64,000 nt of DNA from Ascochyta rabiei (lineage: Eukaryota; Ascomycota; Dothideomycetes; Pleosporales; Didymellaceae), in assembly GCF_004011695.2 (NCBI RefSeq), contig NC_082405.1, forward strand, positions 2,231,001 through 2,295,000, written 5' to 3'. Shown one piece after another: positions 11,838 to 22,082 of this stretch. The notes beneath the pieces are model-generated. The model was not told the DNA's origin and ran no database searches. It saw only the letters and a list, made by a program, of their open reading frames with translations. Made by a program: the position numbers and the translations under genes. The stretch's first letter is position 1. Each line of letters begins with the position of its first letter.

Positions 11838-13508
11838 GCTTGGAGCTCACTATGAAAAGAAGCATCTCGGATGGGCATGAACCAGCGCACCTTATATATA
11901 GCAAGGAGGCAGGCCTCGACACCTAGTGTCATGTGCTCAGCCTCGCTAGCATGTTTTCGAACCTGATATGCCGCACTGGCCCATCTTGGCCTGCTTATCG
12001 CCCGAGACGATGAGGCGTGTTGCTTGCTTCGGTTATGCCGGATAGACGTAAGATATCACTGATACCGAGTGATACAGTATGAGGAGACTGTCTTGACCTG
12101 CCATATTAGACCTAGTCAAGGCATGGCATTTCTTGTGTTCTCGTAGACATCGACCGTCGAGACGTCATTTCTGCCAAGTTTAGCTCGTAGCGCCCGTGTC
12201 AGGCCTCTAAGGAAGCATCAATCCTGACATATTTGAGCGGACTTCTTGCGTTAATTTGCCGTTCATACAAGGCATGATTTGATTCTACTTGAACTAGATC
12301 GAGAGCAGTACAGCAACGGACATTTGAGACCTTTACGAACTTCCTGAAGCAGACTGGGATATGTGACGTCAAGAGCCACAGCGATGTGCTTCAGAGACTG
12401 TTACTATCTGTAACATAAAGATGTTAGCTGAAAGTACAGCAAGGCAATAGACAGTGTGTTAAGGTTGCGTGGGGTATCGAAAAGACGCGGACTGTCTTCC
12501 GGAGACGCTAAAGGTCGGGGTAGCGCTAGACCCAAAATAGTCGAGACCTTTGACTCTGCTTTGTTCCCTGCACCTACTCTACAAGCTCGTGGGCTTTCAC
12601 GGGTCACACATGGCGAAATGGTTTGGTTCACATACATAAGACACCCCACAAAACAATGATTTTTTTGGATGCCAAACTACTTATTGCATACATCACATCT
12701 GATGCGGTCTTCGATGACAACCTCCAACGATACGCAAGTGCTTAGAGTTTTACCCCACCTTAAATCCCCCCCTGGTTTTTTTTCCCAAGCGCCAACGCAT
12801 CGTCATAATTATGGGGCTATTCAAGGGTGGATCCAACTACTTCGCAGTCTTTCCAGTGGCATCAGGAAGGCGTTGTTCCCATCAGAAGCTGTATTGACTT
12901 TTCGAAAAGGCAAGATCCGGGACGCAATTCGAGATTTGCATCATGGCAACATTAGTTCTGTAGACCTGTCTGTTTGCGCCTCCAAAAATATCAAATATGT
13001 TGACAAGTCGCATCGATGACCACACGCTGTAGATCATCAAATAGAATGCGCACATACTGGTGATAGTGGAGAAAACGTCTTGAAGCGATCCTTTCACTTT
13101 GAAGTGCAACGTTATATGCCACGGCTGATCTCGAGAACCTCAGCGGCGCGAAACATCGAATCTGTTCTTGAAATCGAACAAAGGAACAGTTTTGTTCTTC
13201 GGCCCCTGACTAGCCCCCGCTCATCAATGACATAAGTCATTGTCATATCACAAAGTGAAAGAGTCTACGCGCAGTCTTTCACAATGCCTCGAAGTCCTAC
13301 GTCTATATCGAAAACCCAAGGTTTAACCCGAAACTTACTCGTTAATCCTTCTCACCACCCGAAATTTCGACTCAGACTCTCAGATCCGATCATTGCCTAG
13401 GATACAGAGTTTGACTACTGCACTTCCGAAAATCTTCCAAAAGTTCAAATTTGAGGACGGTCAATCAGGTAAGAGAAGAAGGCCGCTCTTAAGGAAATAT
13501 ATCAAGAT
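11838..13508. other. intergenic, divergent promoter region
   Basis: Between the carboxypeptidase gene (minus) and the next plus-strand gene. A hairpin-like AATGAC-ATAA-GTCATT lies near 13226-13241. No gene is supported; frames up to about 116 codons overlap on both strands. Confidence 0.4.
11892..11901 (-). promoter_or_regulatory. TATA box candidate of the carboxypeptidase gene
   Basis: TATATATA on the minus strand about 55-65 bp upstream of the start codon at 11837. This is a plausible distance for a fungal core promoter with a short 5' leader. Seen directly; function inferred. Confidence 0.4.
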
Positions 13509-15125
13509 ATGTCCCAAGAACCGAACACTAATGCACTTACGTTCGGGAACATCGAAGACATATTGGAACTTGCGCAGAAACAGTTACACGGTCGCTTCAG
13601 CGATCCAGAATACTCATATGTGCACAACGCGCTTGATCATCTCTTCTACCTTGGAATCCTAGAATGCCGCGCTCATCGAGGCAACCCAGCTCAAATTTTG
13701 AAAGAATGTTTGCAAGATGAACGAATCGTTCTGGACCGCCACAACCGACTCCAAGGCAAGATTCTTCTTCAACAAGAGATGATTTATGACGTATCTGAGA
13801 GCCCTGAGAATTTCCCACTGCGTCATCTGATCTTGGAGAAAGGCATCTCACTTCCTGCCAACAACTTCAGGCCGATTTACCATCTAGTGGATGATCCGGA
13901 GAAATTACAAGCAGCGCATAATGCTCGGAGGAATATAGCAGGGGCTACTACGCGATCTGATTCTTCAAGCCCCCGTACAATGACTGGCTATGCTCCTAAA
14001 CAGCATGCTAACAAGTCAGGGAGTAACCACGATAAGCTATACGATGCTCCATCTCCCGAGCACAGCTTTCCAGATGGAAACATTACACTTGCTGAGATTG
14101 CAGCGTTCATACCACAATCAATAAAGAGCTGGGACATCATCGACCGCATCATCTGGAACAGTGCTAAGGCGGAAGACATCGCTAAATTGTTCAACAAGCA
14201 CCGTGCGATGCCCGCCGGCGCGATCGTCAACAACACTGTTTACATGATGATGCGCGGGCAGATGTACAAGCGCAGCAAAGAAGATGTTGCCTACAAGGGT
14301 TGGACTGTTGGTACACATCAACACATAACAAAGCCGGATGAGTTCGATCCTCACAGCATAAGCGTGACTGGGTTTCGTCGGCCTCGAATTTTTGCAAATC
14401 GATCTGACAACCCTGCTGATCCCGTCCCATTCAAGGACCTCGCCAACGGTGTTGCAGTGTGGCCAGAGCACGGGGACGCTCTGGACCTGACTCGTTGCGT
14501 CTCTTGGTGCGTTGCCAACCCAGAAGCTCAGTACTTCTACCCTGTTGACTTTCAGAAGGTACTCCACGAATGCCTGGGTGGACCAGTAATTGTGAAACCT
14601 CGCAACGAAGATGCTCAAATCCTGTCACGCCTTCGAGTTGCTGGCGGGACCTACAAACCTCGAGATCGTGTGACAAAGGATCTCAGCGATGATGACACTG
14701 ATGAACACAAAAGAGACGCTGTTGCGCATTCAGAAAAACGCAAGAGAAGCACTCGCGTTGATGGATATGTAAATCGTCGCAAGACACTCTCTTCACGCTC
14801 GACCCGTGCCTCGCGCACGTCAACCGCTCGCACCACAACCGGAAACTCATCGTTTAGTTTTCAAATGGTCGATTCTGAGGATGACACAGATGACAATGCG
14901 TACCAGGGCCCGAAGCGAACAAAAAAGAACAAGGCTGCACCTCGTCGCTCAGAGCGTACGAAGAAGTCGGTACAGTACGACGATGGCGCAATGATAATCG
15001 ATGAAGAAGAAGGAGAGCTGGAGGAAGACCAGGGTACGGAGAGGGAGGCTCAGAAAAACGATAGTATTGGAGATGAGGACGACGTTGACGATGGAGAGAA
15101 CGACGAGATATACCAAGACGAGTAG
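13509..15125 (+). CDS. unrecognised protein, paralogue 2 of the local family
   Basis: Single-exon frame of 538 residues starting at an ATG in good context (AAGATATGTCC). Residues about 1-130 are mixed helical. Shared block one, ITLAEIAAFIP, is at about 192; block two, LDLTRCVSWCVANPE, is at about 325 and is followed by DFQKVL. Between them lies GFRRPRIF...PVPFKDLANGV, which matches PGYRRPASIPFRDLTMGV in the gene at 15.9 kb. From about residue 390 the protein is low-complexity: Arg/Ser-rich repeats, KRTKKNK basic runs, then a strongly acidic tail (IIDEEEGELEED to the end). Alternating basic and acidic disordered tails are common in nuclear chromatin proteins, but no known domain is recognised. 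It is in tandem with paralogue 3, 730 bp downstream. Confidence 0.8.
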   Translation: MSQEPNTNALTFGNIEDILELAQKQLHGRFSDPEYSYVHNALDHLFYLGILECRAHRGNPAQILKECLQDERIVLDRHNRLQGKILLQQEMIYDVSESPENFPLRHLILEKGISLPANNFRPIYHLVDDPEKLQAAHNARRNIAGATTRSDSSSPRTMTGYAPKQHANKSGSNHDKLYDAPSPEHSFPDGNITLAEIAAFIPQSIKSWDIIDRIIWNSAKAEDIAKLFNKHRAMPAGAIVNNTVYMMMRGQMYKRSKEDVAYKGWTVGTHQHITKPDEFDPHSISVTGFRRPRIFANRSDNPADPVPFKDLANGVAVWPEHGDALDLTRCVSWCVANPEAQYFYPVDFQKVLHECLGGPVIVKPRNEDAQILSRLRVAGGTYKPRDRVTKDLSDDDTDEHKRDAVAHSEKRKRSTRVDGYVNRRKTLSSRSTRASRTSTARTTTGNSSFSFQMVDSEDDTDDNAYQGPKRTKKNKAAPRRSERTKKSVQYDDGAMIIDEEEGELEEDQGTEREAQKNDSIGDEDDVDDGENDEIYQDE

Positions 15126-15855
15126 TACAGCTGATGTGTCACTCCCGCTGCGAGCCTAAAACTGGATGAACTACCTGCTTGCTTTTTGAGAGCTTTGCGA
15201 GGTCTTGAGACAGATTTCAGAAAGATAAAATCATCTGAAAATATCTTGTTGCTGAATGAAATGAATGATCTTGAAGATAATTGTGATCATTTAGACACAA
15301 TGATGTACAGTTGTAATACATGAGATTCAACAACCCGGTTTTCTCTACTCATTGATTTAGACTATATGCGAGGTCTCATCCAGAGCGAGATGAAGGCTGT
15401 CGTATTGTGAAAATTCCGACAGTTGCCTAAGGGTCTCTGATTGACATCTGTTCTGACCCATTAAGAAAGAATCTACATATATACATAAGACGTGCGTAAA
15501 AGGCATTTCGGCTAGAGAGACGACTAGCCTTATCTGGAATGTAAAGCCGAATAGTGAGACTACATACCAAGGTCACAATCGGGCATAGCTGCGCGTTAGT
15601 TGAACTTGGACACGATCTGAAATATACAGAGACCCTAAGTGAATGACTGTACAGGGTCGCGGCATGGCATTCTGCGATCTACCGCGACAGATCTTGAAGC
15701 TTCCTCCGGACGCACATTCACTCTGCAGTTAGAATGTCTTTCACCGGCAATCCACATTTAGATAAATGTGGTGATTTCCTTGAAACTGGGAAATTTACCA
15801 CCACCGTGATCGCAGTTGCTATCAACTTCTCAAAACCGAGTAGTTCTTTTGTACC
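15126..15855. other. intergenic, no gene seen
   Basis: Between the two tandem paralogues. A frame beginning with an ATG at 15734 overlaps the start of the next gene in another phase and may act as an upstream ORF. No further feature is supported. Confidence 0.35.
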
Positions 15856-17391
15856 ATGGTGGGTCGCCGTGAACAAACACAGAAACAGGCACCCAAAACC
15901 GCAACGCACCCCGATACCCACGACATGCAACCTTTTCGCACAAACAAAGTATCGACCATCTCCGGAGACCCTCAGAGTATCATCAATACCAATCAGGATA
16001 GTTCAGACGAGGGTCACCAGAATGGAAACATGCAATTCAACCGGACCACTTATCCCAACGCCGGAGCTTTCCAACACCTTCCAGTTCGGCGAACTCTAAG
16101 CGGAGCCCCAGCCCAGGAACATCCAAATGCCTACACGATCTTCCTGCGCGACCTTCCAGCACACTGCTATATTTTGCCGCCCGTACCGCTGAACTTCACC
16201 ATGGTGGAGCTGATCGTCTTGCTACCTAACTGGTTCAAGAACAAATCTGTCGTAACGCGGTTCATGAACAATAACCTCACGGCGGCAATTCACTTCATGA
16301 TCCTAGAAGAACATCGATATCTCCAGTTTCCTACCGGAAAGGAGAAGGAAAAGGCAAGGAAGACCATCGCGGATGAGTACCGCCGTGCAATGCGCAAAAT
16401 GATTCCATCGTGGACAAAGGTAGGGCACACAGTGCCGTTTGGCTGGGATCCCAACTCACTAGCCATGGATGGGTTTGTTCCAGATGATGTGGAAATGCCC
16501 GGGTATCGCAGGCCAGCGTCCATCCCCTTCCGTGATCTGACAATGGGGGTTCAGAAGATCCCAGAAGGTCCCCACGCAGGCGATCTCACCAGTGCTTTGC
16601 AGTTTGCACTGCAGCGCCCCGAGATTTACATGTTCCCGGAAGACTTGCCAGTGATCTTGAATCATATTGGTCCAACCAAGATTACAATAGCACATACAGA
16701 TAGGGCGATTGTTCGACACTACGACGAGATCAAGCGTGAGGGCGATCATGCCAAGAAATATCCCTCTCGACACAACGGTCTTCGTCCAACTGCAGAGGAA
16801 CTTGTTGCCCGTCTCTCTCCACATGAGACTTTTGAACGCGAGAAAATGCACACGGTGGTGCAAGCTTTGCGTCAAGGCGGTCGACCTGCAGCTACAGAGT
16901 CTCCTGAAGTATACGATCCGCCATTCATGTTCCAGCGGAGTGGGTTCAATGTTGCCGGAATGCTGCCACGGAACCAGAAGTCGGTTGTGCTTGCACAGAC
17001 TCAGCCAAACCTAGCGCACGAAGTTGATGAGCTCTTTCGTCTGCCAGCACAAGTCGAAACAGATGCAGTCGCTTATCAAACAGTCGAGAAGTCGCCAATC
17101 GTTGGGGTGGAGCGATCTAGCGAGGCGACAATGGATGCTTTACTGCGACCGTATCAGGGTACACATGATAGCCGCACGCTTAAGCTAACCGCAGGCCGAC
17201 CTTACGCTCCCAGTCAACTTCTTCGTCACTGTGTTGAAGGTAACATCGGTTTCGATGGAAGTTTCTTTGCTCAGGCTGCTCGGTACGCTCAGCGATTGGA
17301 TCAGATCGGTACACACTGGTGTGTCGAGCATGTGCCTTGGCTTGCTCAGATACTCAGTGCTGCTCAGCTTGAAGATAGAGTTGACCTCTGA
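15856..17391 (+). CDS. unrecognised protein, paralogue 3 of the local family
   Basis: Single-exon frame of 511 residues; the start ACCATGG has a strong eukaryotic context. The first 85 residues are polar and probably disordered. Block one, FTMVELIVLLP, is at about residue 113, and block two, GDLTSALQFALQRPE, at about 241, followed by DLPVIL. Between them PGYRRPASIPFRDLTMGV matches the equivalent part of the protein at 13.5 kb. Unlike paralogue 2 it lacks the basic/acidic tail and has its own C-terminal region of about 200 residues. No catalytic motif, signal peptide or membrane segment is seen. Homology to its neighbours is read by eye and would need a profile search. Confidence 0.8.
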   Translation: MVGRREQTQKQAPKTATHPDTHDMQPFRTNKVSTISGDPQSIINTNQDSSDEGHQNGNMQFNRTTYPNAGAFQHLPVRRTLSGAPAQEHPNAYTIFLRDLPAHCYILPPVPLNFTMVELIVLLPNWFKNKSVVTRFMNNNLTAAIHFMILEEHRYLQFPTGKEKEKARKTIADEYRRAMRKMIPSWTKVGHTVPFGWDPNSLAMDGFVPDDVEMPGYRRPASIPFRDLTMGVQKIPEGPHAGDLTSALQFALQRPEIYMFPEDLPVILNHIGPTKITIAHTDRAIVRHYDEIKREGDHAKKYPSRHNGLRPTAEELVARLSPHETFEREKMHTVVQALRQGGRPAATESPEVYDPPFMFQRSGFNVAGMLPRNQKSVVLAQTQPNLAHEVDELFRLPAQVETDAVAYQTVEKSPIVGVERSSEATMDALLRPYQGTHDSRTLKLTAGRPYAPSQLLRHCVEGNIGFDGSFFAQAARYAQRLDQIGTHWCVEHVPWLAQILSAAQLEDRVDL

Positions 17392-17643
17392 TGGGAGTTT
17401 GGAGGCTGTGGTTATCGAGATGGGAAGAATTTTGCGATCAGCTGGTGGAACCTCGGTTGGACTAAGTCGATTGGTGTTGTGATTGCATAGAACTCTATCG
17501 TTCGTTACGAGCTTGAAAGTGAAGGATATTGAAGTCGGTCCGAGATTATTTCCCTTGTTTCATGTTAAAAATGCTCGCCTCCAAGAGCCTACATGCATAT
17601 TCATGCTGGGTCGAGGCTTCGGGAACAGATGGACGTACTGCGA

Positions 17644-18854
17644 TCATATATGTAATGAAACATTTGATGCCGTAAGCGCCGGGTCAATCTTATCTTTGGC
17701 CGTTTTGACAGTTTCTTTGAATTCTCCGGATTGCGTTGAGGAAGTGGTTGTGCACAGATTGTGCGGTTGTGACCTCGTAGTAGAAGGAGCGATCTCAAAC
17801 AGCCTCAACAATGCTGGGAGTAGACCACGGTCGTATCGATCTCCGAGTATGTCTCGAAAATAAGAATGATCGAATGATTCCAACATGGCACGAGCAGCGA
17901 AAGCTCGTTGATTCCAGTTTTCTCGCTCCACATCATTGGCTCCATTTGCCACCTGACCGACGAAACGCTCCAAGTATTGTTGCAGCACAGCCTCGAAAAA
18001 AGAGCTGTATGTAACATCTTTCAATGGAATCCCATAGACCAGCATCAACCCAATGAGCTCCTGTAGAAATGGAACGTAGATCGTGTGGAGATCGACGATG
18101 TGGACGTGTGACATCTCGGACCGAAGGCGTGCAAGCATGGACTCGATCGGCTTGAATAACCCTAGGCTGCAGAGACGTTTTGTGAAGATGCCAAACGCAG
18201 TAGCTGTGAGCTTTGCTTGCGGTTGTGGTTCGGGTACAGAGCCACACTCTGCATCTTCTAATGTGGCTAGCTGACGCTTGATAGTTCCTGAATCACGTTT
18301 TTCGATAGAAACTGCACCCAGGATTTGTGCGACACTACAGAGTAGCTCTTCTTTCATCTCTCGTGGCACCTCGTTGTCTGGAGCGTCGAGCACGTGATTT
18401 GAAAAGTTCACAGCGCAAGTTAGATTCGACTGCATCAGCCTCAATAACTGAGGCAGGAGGCAGGAGAAGCCTGTCGAAATGCAATCGTTTAAGCCGCTTT
18501 TACAATATTCGAGCTTGAGGAGAGGTCGCAGTGCTAAGATGTCGTTGCCATTCAGCTCTGACGCATCCGCTAGCCTCTCACAGATGCGATCCAGCATCCA
18601 TGTTTGCACTTCACCATTCTTTTCATCTTTCTCCTTTAGTGGTTGAGGGTCAACACCGCCAAACGCCACTTGACCGGATTTGATGAACTGGGCTATTGTT
18701 GATTGTCTGGAAGTGGTGTCGAACCTTTAACAGTTAGTCAGGATAGGATGTGGAATAGAGAGACATCCGCTACGTACCGTTTTTGCTCGTTCTCGTCTTT
18801 GATACTGTCTTTGTCCTCCTTCAAACGCTGCTTACCCTGAGGTGAAGACGCCAT
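17644..18854 (-). CDS. unrecognised helical protein
   Basis: Two exons, 18854-18778 and 18724-17644, giving 385 residues. The first exon (MASSPQGKQRLKEDKDSIKD) is joined in frame by a 53-bp intron (GTACGT...CTGACTAAC...AAAG), so the real start lies upstream of the long open frame. The N-terminus is charged; the rest is rich in Leu and helical, without membrane segments or a signal peptide. QLIALR-like or catalytic motifs are absent. Genes on the two strands converge here: the stop lies about 250 bp from the stop of the 511-residue gene. The function is not recognised. Confidence 0.7.
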
Positions 18855-18901
18855 CGCTTGGTTGGCTGGTTTCTCTGCCGAATACGAGTGGAGCGGTATA
18901 T

Positions 18902-19381
18902 TTAGTTTTTCCTCCGCCCTGAACGGAGCGCAGCGCGCTGGATATCTTGTGGTGAAGATAGCTTTGTAGAACTAACAGTCCCCTTGTCAAGACGAGGCTT
19001 GTGACCTATTGAATTCTCATCAATGGTTTGCTGAAGGCATGTGGCACTCTCGGTCCACCGCTGACTTAAGTGATGCAACCATAATCCTTCAGGAAAGGCG
19101 CAGGTGTCACTACCACCACGGGAGCGCTGACAGAGCATGGTGCAAAATCGTGAAGAATTCTTTGCACTCATTGTGACAAGCTTGTTTGGATCGTAATTAA
19201 TCGGGCCGACTTCTTCATCCTGATGGTTCATTTCCCGAAGAATTAGGAGTGCTTCCTTCACAAGACTTGAAATAGATGCATGCGCATCTGCGGATGTGAG
19301 CTGACCTGACGGCAGTATGGAGCCGACGCTCGGAGCCGAATAACAGTGGTGACGAGTGGGTCTTGGAGTCAGGTCAACCAT
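18902..19381 (-). CDS. small hypothetical protein, doubtful
   Basis: Open frame of 159 codons with an ATG start, just upstream of the 385-residue gene on the same strand. The composition is protein-like in the middle (SLVKEALLILREMNHQDEE) but no domain or splice evidence supports it. It may be an upstream exon region or chance. Confidence 0.25.
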   Translation of the reverse strand: MVDLTPRPTRHHCYSAPSVGSILPSGQLTSADAHASISSLVKEALLILREMNHQDEEVGPINYDPNKLVTMSAKNSSRFCTMLCQRSRGGSDTCAFPEGLWLHHLSQRWTESATCLQQTIDENSIGHKPRLDKGTVSSTKLSSPQDIQRAALRSGRRKN

Positions 19382-19888
19382 TCAACGATTGGAGATACCG
19401 GGCAACAAAGGCAACAGTGGTACCATGCTTTATGTTTGTGGATGCAAGTACGATATCTGATTCGCGGAACATTTTGCTGCTGTGCCTCAAGTGCCGTGAT
19501 CAAACAAAGCGATCGCCACACCACGCAGAAAACTGGACCTCTGTCAAGGAGCAAGAACGTAGGGGTACGGTACCCGCAAAATAACCGTAAACGGTAACCT
19601 TCTCGCCGACAACTCTTGTTTGAGTCCTCTATACAGATTAGCGGATGGCGACTCAACTAAAGTAAACTCTGTTGAGTCAACATGCACGTTATTTGCAGAG
19701 GTAAGCCGTCTCACTGTTCCGGGTGTGTGGTTGGTCACCTTACGTGACCTTGACATTGGCGCCAAGAGACCGTTCCGAGAATCGAGCGTGTTTGGCTTGC
19801 TGGCGTCATTCTCCCAGTTCCTCCACTCGTCCGTCTTTCTCTTCTCGCCCACCAACGATAACAAGCTTGTTCTCTCCTCTGTTCTCTC
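19382..19888. other. intergenic, no gene seen
   Basis: Short overlapping frames on both strands only. It includes TTACGTGACC near 19740 and a GC-skewed stretch at 19790-19860. Confidence 0.35.
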
Positions 19889-20793
19889 CTACAATGCGCA
19901 CCCGCGTCCTCTCTTGGTATCAATAGCCACGTAGTTCTCAGTGGACTTCAGTATTGCAAACAGGGGATTCATTGACCATGTCTGCCATGTAACGTCATAT
20001 TTGCCAAAAACTGGCGTTGACGTAAAGCCCAAAGTAAAAGCATGCGCCGGCCAGTAGCTCTTGTCGCCGGCGCAGTCAAGCGCTGTTGGAGAAGAGAAGC
20101 GAGAAGGACCTGCTGCGCTTTGCTCAAGCCGTATGCTGGTGCGCTACTAGCAGCTTCGAGCCCCAGAATTGCCTTGCTCCTGGCGATGAGTTGTGTGAAA
20201 AGGCCTGGCGCAGTAATGCCTTCTGTACGTGCGACGTCGTAAGCAAAGTGAGCTATTGCAGAGTAGCTGTCTGTAGAGCTAGTGATCACGACTCTCGCTC
20301 TCGAACTCAGATGGGGTTCGAGGAGATGCGTCATCAAGAAGCTACCTAGGAAGTTCGTCGTGTGCATGATCTCCAGACCTTCATTCGTCTTAATTGAACT
20401 CCCAGCAGGCGGTGCTGCGATGCCAGCATTGTGCACGAGCATGTCGATCTTCGTATACTCTTGTACCCAACTTTGGCAAAAAGAATGCACGCTACCGAGG
20501 TCACCGACATCCAGGATCGTGCAAGTCACCCTTTCCCTGCTCTTGTCACCACACTTAACGACCACATGATCAACTGCTGCAGCTCCGCGGTCAGGATTGC
20601 GAAAGGCAAGGCACTTTGTCGCACCTTGGCTTGTGCGTGCGACAGCAACGGACAAGCCGATTCCACTGTTTGCGCCTGTCACAATTGCCGTTTGGCCCTT
20701 GAGATCGCGCGTCGGCACAACTTGGCGTTTGTACACGCGCGCAAAGACCAAGCAGAATAGTGACTTGGCGAGAGAGGTGTAGAAGCTGTACAT
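19889..20793 (-). pseudogene. short-chain dehydrogenase/reductase (SDR) with a frameshift
   Basis: NAD(P)-dependent oxidoreductase of the retinol-dehydrogenase/WW-oxidoreductase-like SDR type. It starts at 20793 with a hydrophobic N-terminus (YTSLAKSLFCLVFARVY). The cofactor loop TGANSGIG, the VHNAG motif, the catalytic Ser in VITSSTDS and Tyr/Lys in YGLSK are all present. After the YxxxK helix the open frame runs into unrelated sequence and stops at 19969. The neighbouring frame, however, encodes a natural continuation (SYWPAHAFTLGFTSTP, then KYDVTWQTWSMNPLFA) to a TAG at 19889-19891. Loss of one base near 20081-20083 (CG-CTT instead of CGN-CTT) explains this. It is therefore either a recent pseudogene, a sequencing error, or a protein with an altered 45-residue tail. 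Confidence 0.7.
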
Positions 20794-21559
20794 GACACCT
20801 AGGTAGTGTAGGCATTGTAAAAAAGTTTGTGTTAGTAGCGAATTGTGGCTTACACCCGTTTGCTTATACTATCATATCTGAATACCCCATCTCGCTATTG
20901 TAGGCGGATGTGACGTCATTATTTCACGTTTGCGGCACCAGCTGAGCTGTATTCGGACGCGTGTAGACACTATGGACGCGCTCAGTGTTTATAGCATCGT
21001 GGCTTCCGCAGATGATCCTTGGGATAACTAAGAAAATAGGTAGATTCGACTCAGAACGATAGATTGGTGGAGTCAAGGTACAAATGCAGGTTCTGGATGA
21101 ATCAGGTTACTGGGGATGACGCCTGCGTCTTGTCTACTTGCCTGTTTAAGACAATCATACATGTAAGGAGGAAAAGAAAGGTCTTAGGACATATATTAAA
21201 CTGCTGGGTTGGTTATAATTATAGCTTGAAGATCTATCACGATGTAAGCTAGGTTACAAGGATATTTACCATAAAGAACAACACTTTGTCAAGCTGAGAG
21301 AAGCATCGGTATCCACGGTTTTTAGGGGGACAGCTTCTTGCACTGCACATCTCTTATCGGTAGCGGAAATTGTTCAGATGAGTTCTGCTTGACTTGAATG
21401 AAGCCCGTGCAAGAGATTATAGAACGATTCCTTGCGTGAGCCTACCGTAAAAAAGGGAGCGACCTGCGTTTTAAAATCTAAAAGCGAAAAAAAAAAAAAA
21501 AAAAAAAAAAAAATAGAGACAACGGGCTCTGTGCAACTGACGTGCAAAAAGAATTGCTC
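20794..21559. other. intergenic; long poly-A tract
   Basis: Contains a run of about 27 A at 21487-21513, downstream of the tRNA on its strand. No gene is supported. Confidence 0.4.
21546..21550 (-). terminator. RNA polymerase III terminator of the tRNA gene
   Basis: TTTTT on the minus strand nine bases after the mature 3' end of the initiator tRNA. Confidence 0.7.
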
Positions 21560-21631
21560 TAGCTGAGACTGGTTTCGATCCAGTGTCCTCCGGGTTATGA
21601 GCCCGGCGCGCTTCCGCTGCGCCACTCAGCT
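21560..21631 (-). tRNA. initiator tRNA-Met (CAU)
   Basis: 72-nt cloverleaf on the minus strand. The acceptor stem AGCTGAG pairs with CTCAGCT, followed by discriminator A. The anticodon loop is CTCATAA (CAU) flanked by a GC-rich stem (CCGGG/CCCGG). The T-loop reads GATCGAAACC, with A instead of the usual T at position 54, a mark of eukaryotic initiator tRNA, as is the A1:U72 pair. There is no intron and no encoded CCA. Five T residues on the RNA-like strand at 21550-21546 can serve as the RNA polymerase III terminator. Confidence 0.95.
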
Positions 21632-22082
21632 TTTGAACTAATTGATAGTAATTATCCTTGCTTCTGAAATCTATATCCCCTCATTAAAAGTCATTAATCT
21701 CCATAGCCACCTGATGTCTAGTTTTGCATCAGGCCTGACCCTTTTCGCGAAGGAACGATCAAAATTGACATTCCACCCCGCTCTGCTTAGCCCATAGCGT
21801 TCGCGGGACTCGCTGTTCAAACTTTTTTTTGGCGCAGGAGCCTATCCTTCGAAGCTGATTAATAGATAAGGTACATGACAGTTGAAGGCCCGTTAGAACC
21901 ATGCGGCGTGAAAGGATCACATACGTAAACGGAACGAGATTCGTATCGGTGCTAAGGAACATGGACAATCGCCTGTTCGTAACGCGACTAGCGCAAACAC
22001 GAAACGCGTCGACGCGCCGCTCTCACGCTCGTCACCAACACCACCAAAATCTACCATGACATGATGCCATGCGCCTGACCGG
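21632..22082. other. intergenic, no gene seen
   Basis: Upstream of both the tRNA (minus) and the Ctf18 gene (plus). No ORF or repeat is supported. Confidence 0.4.
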
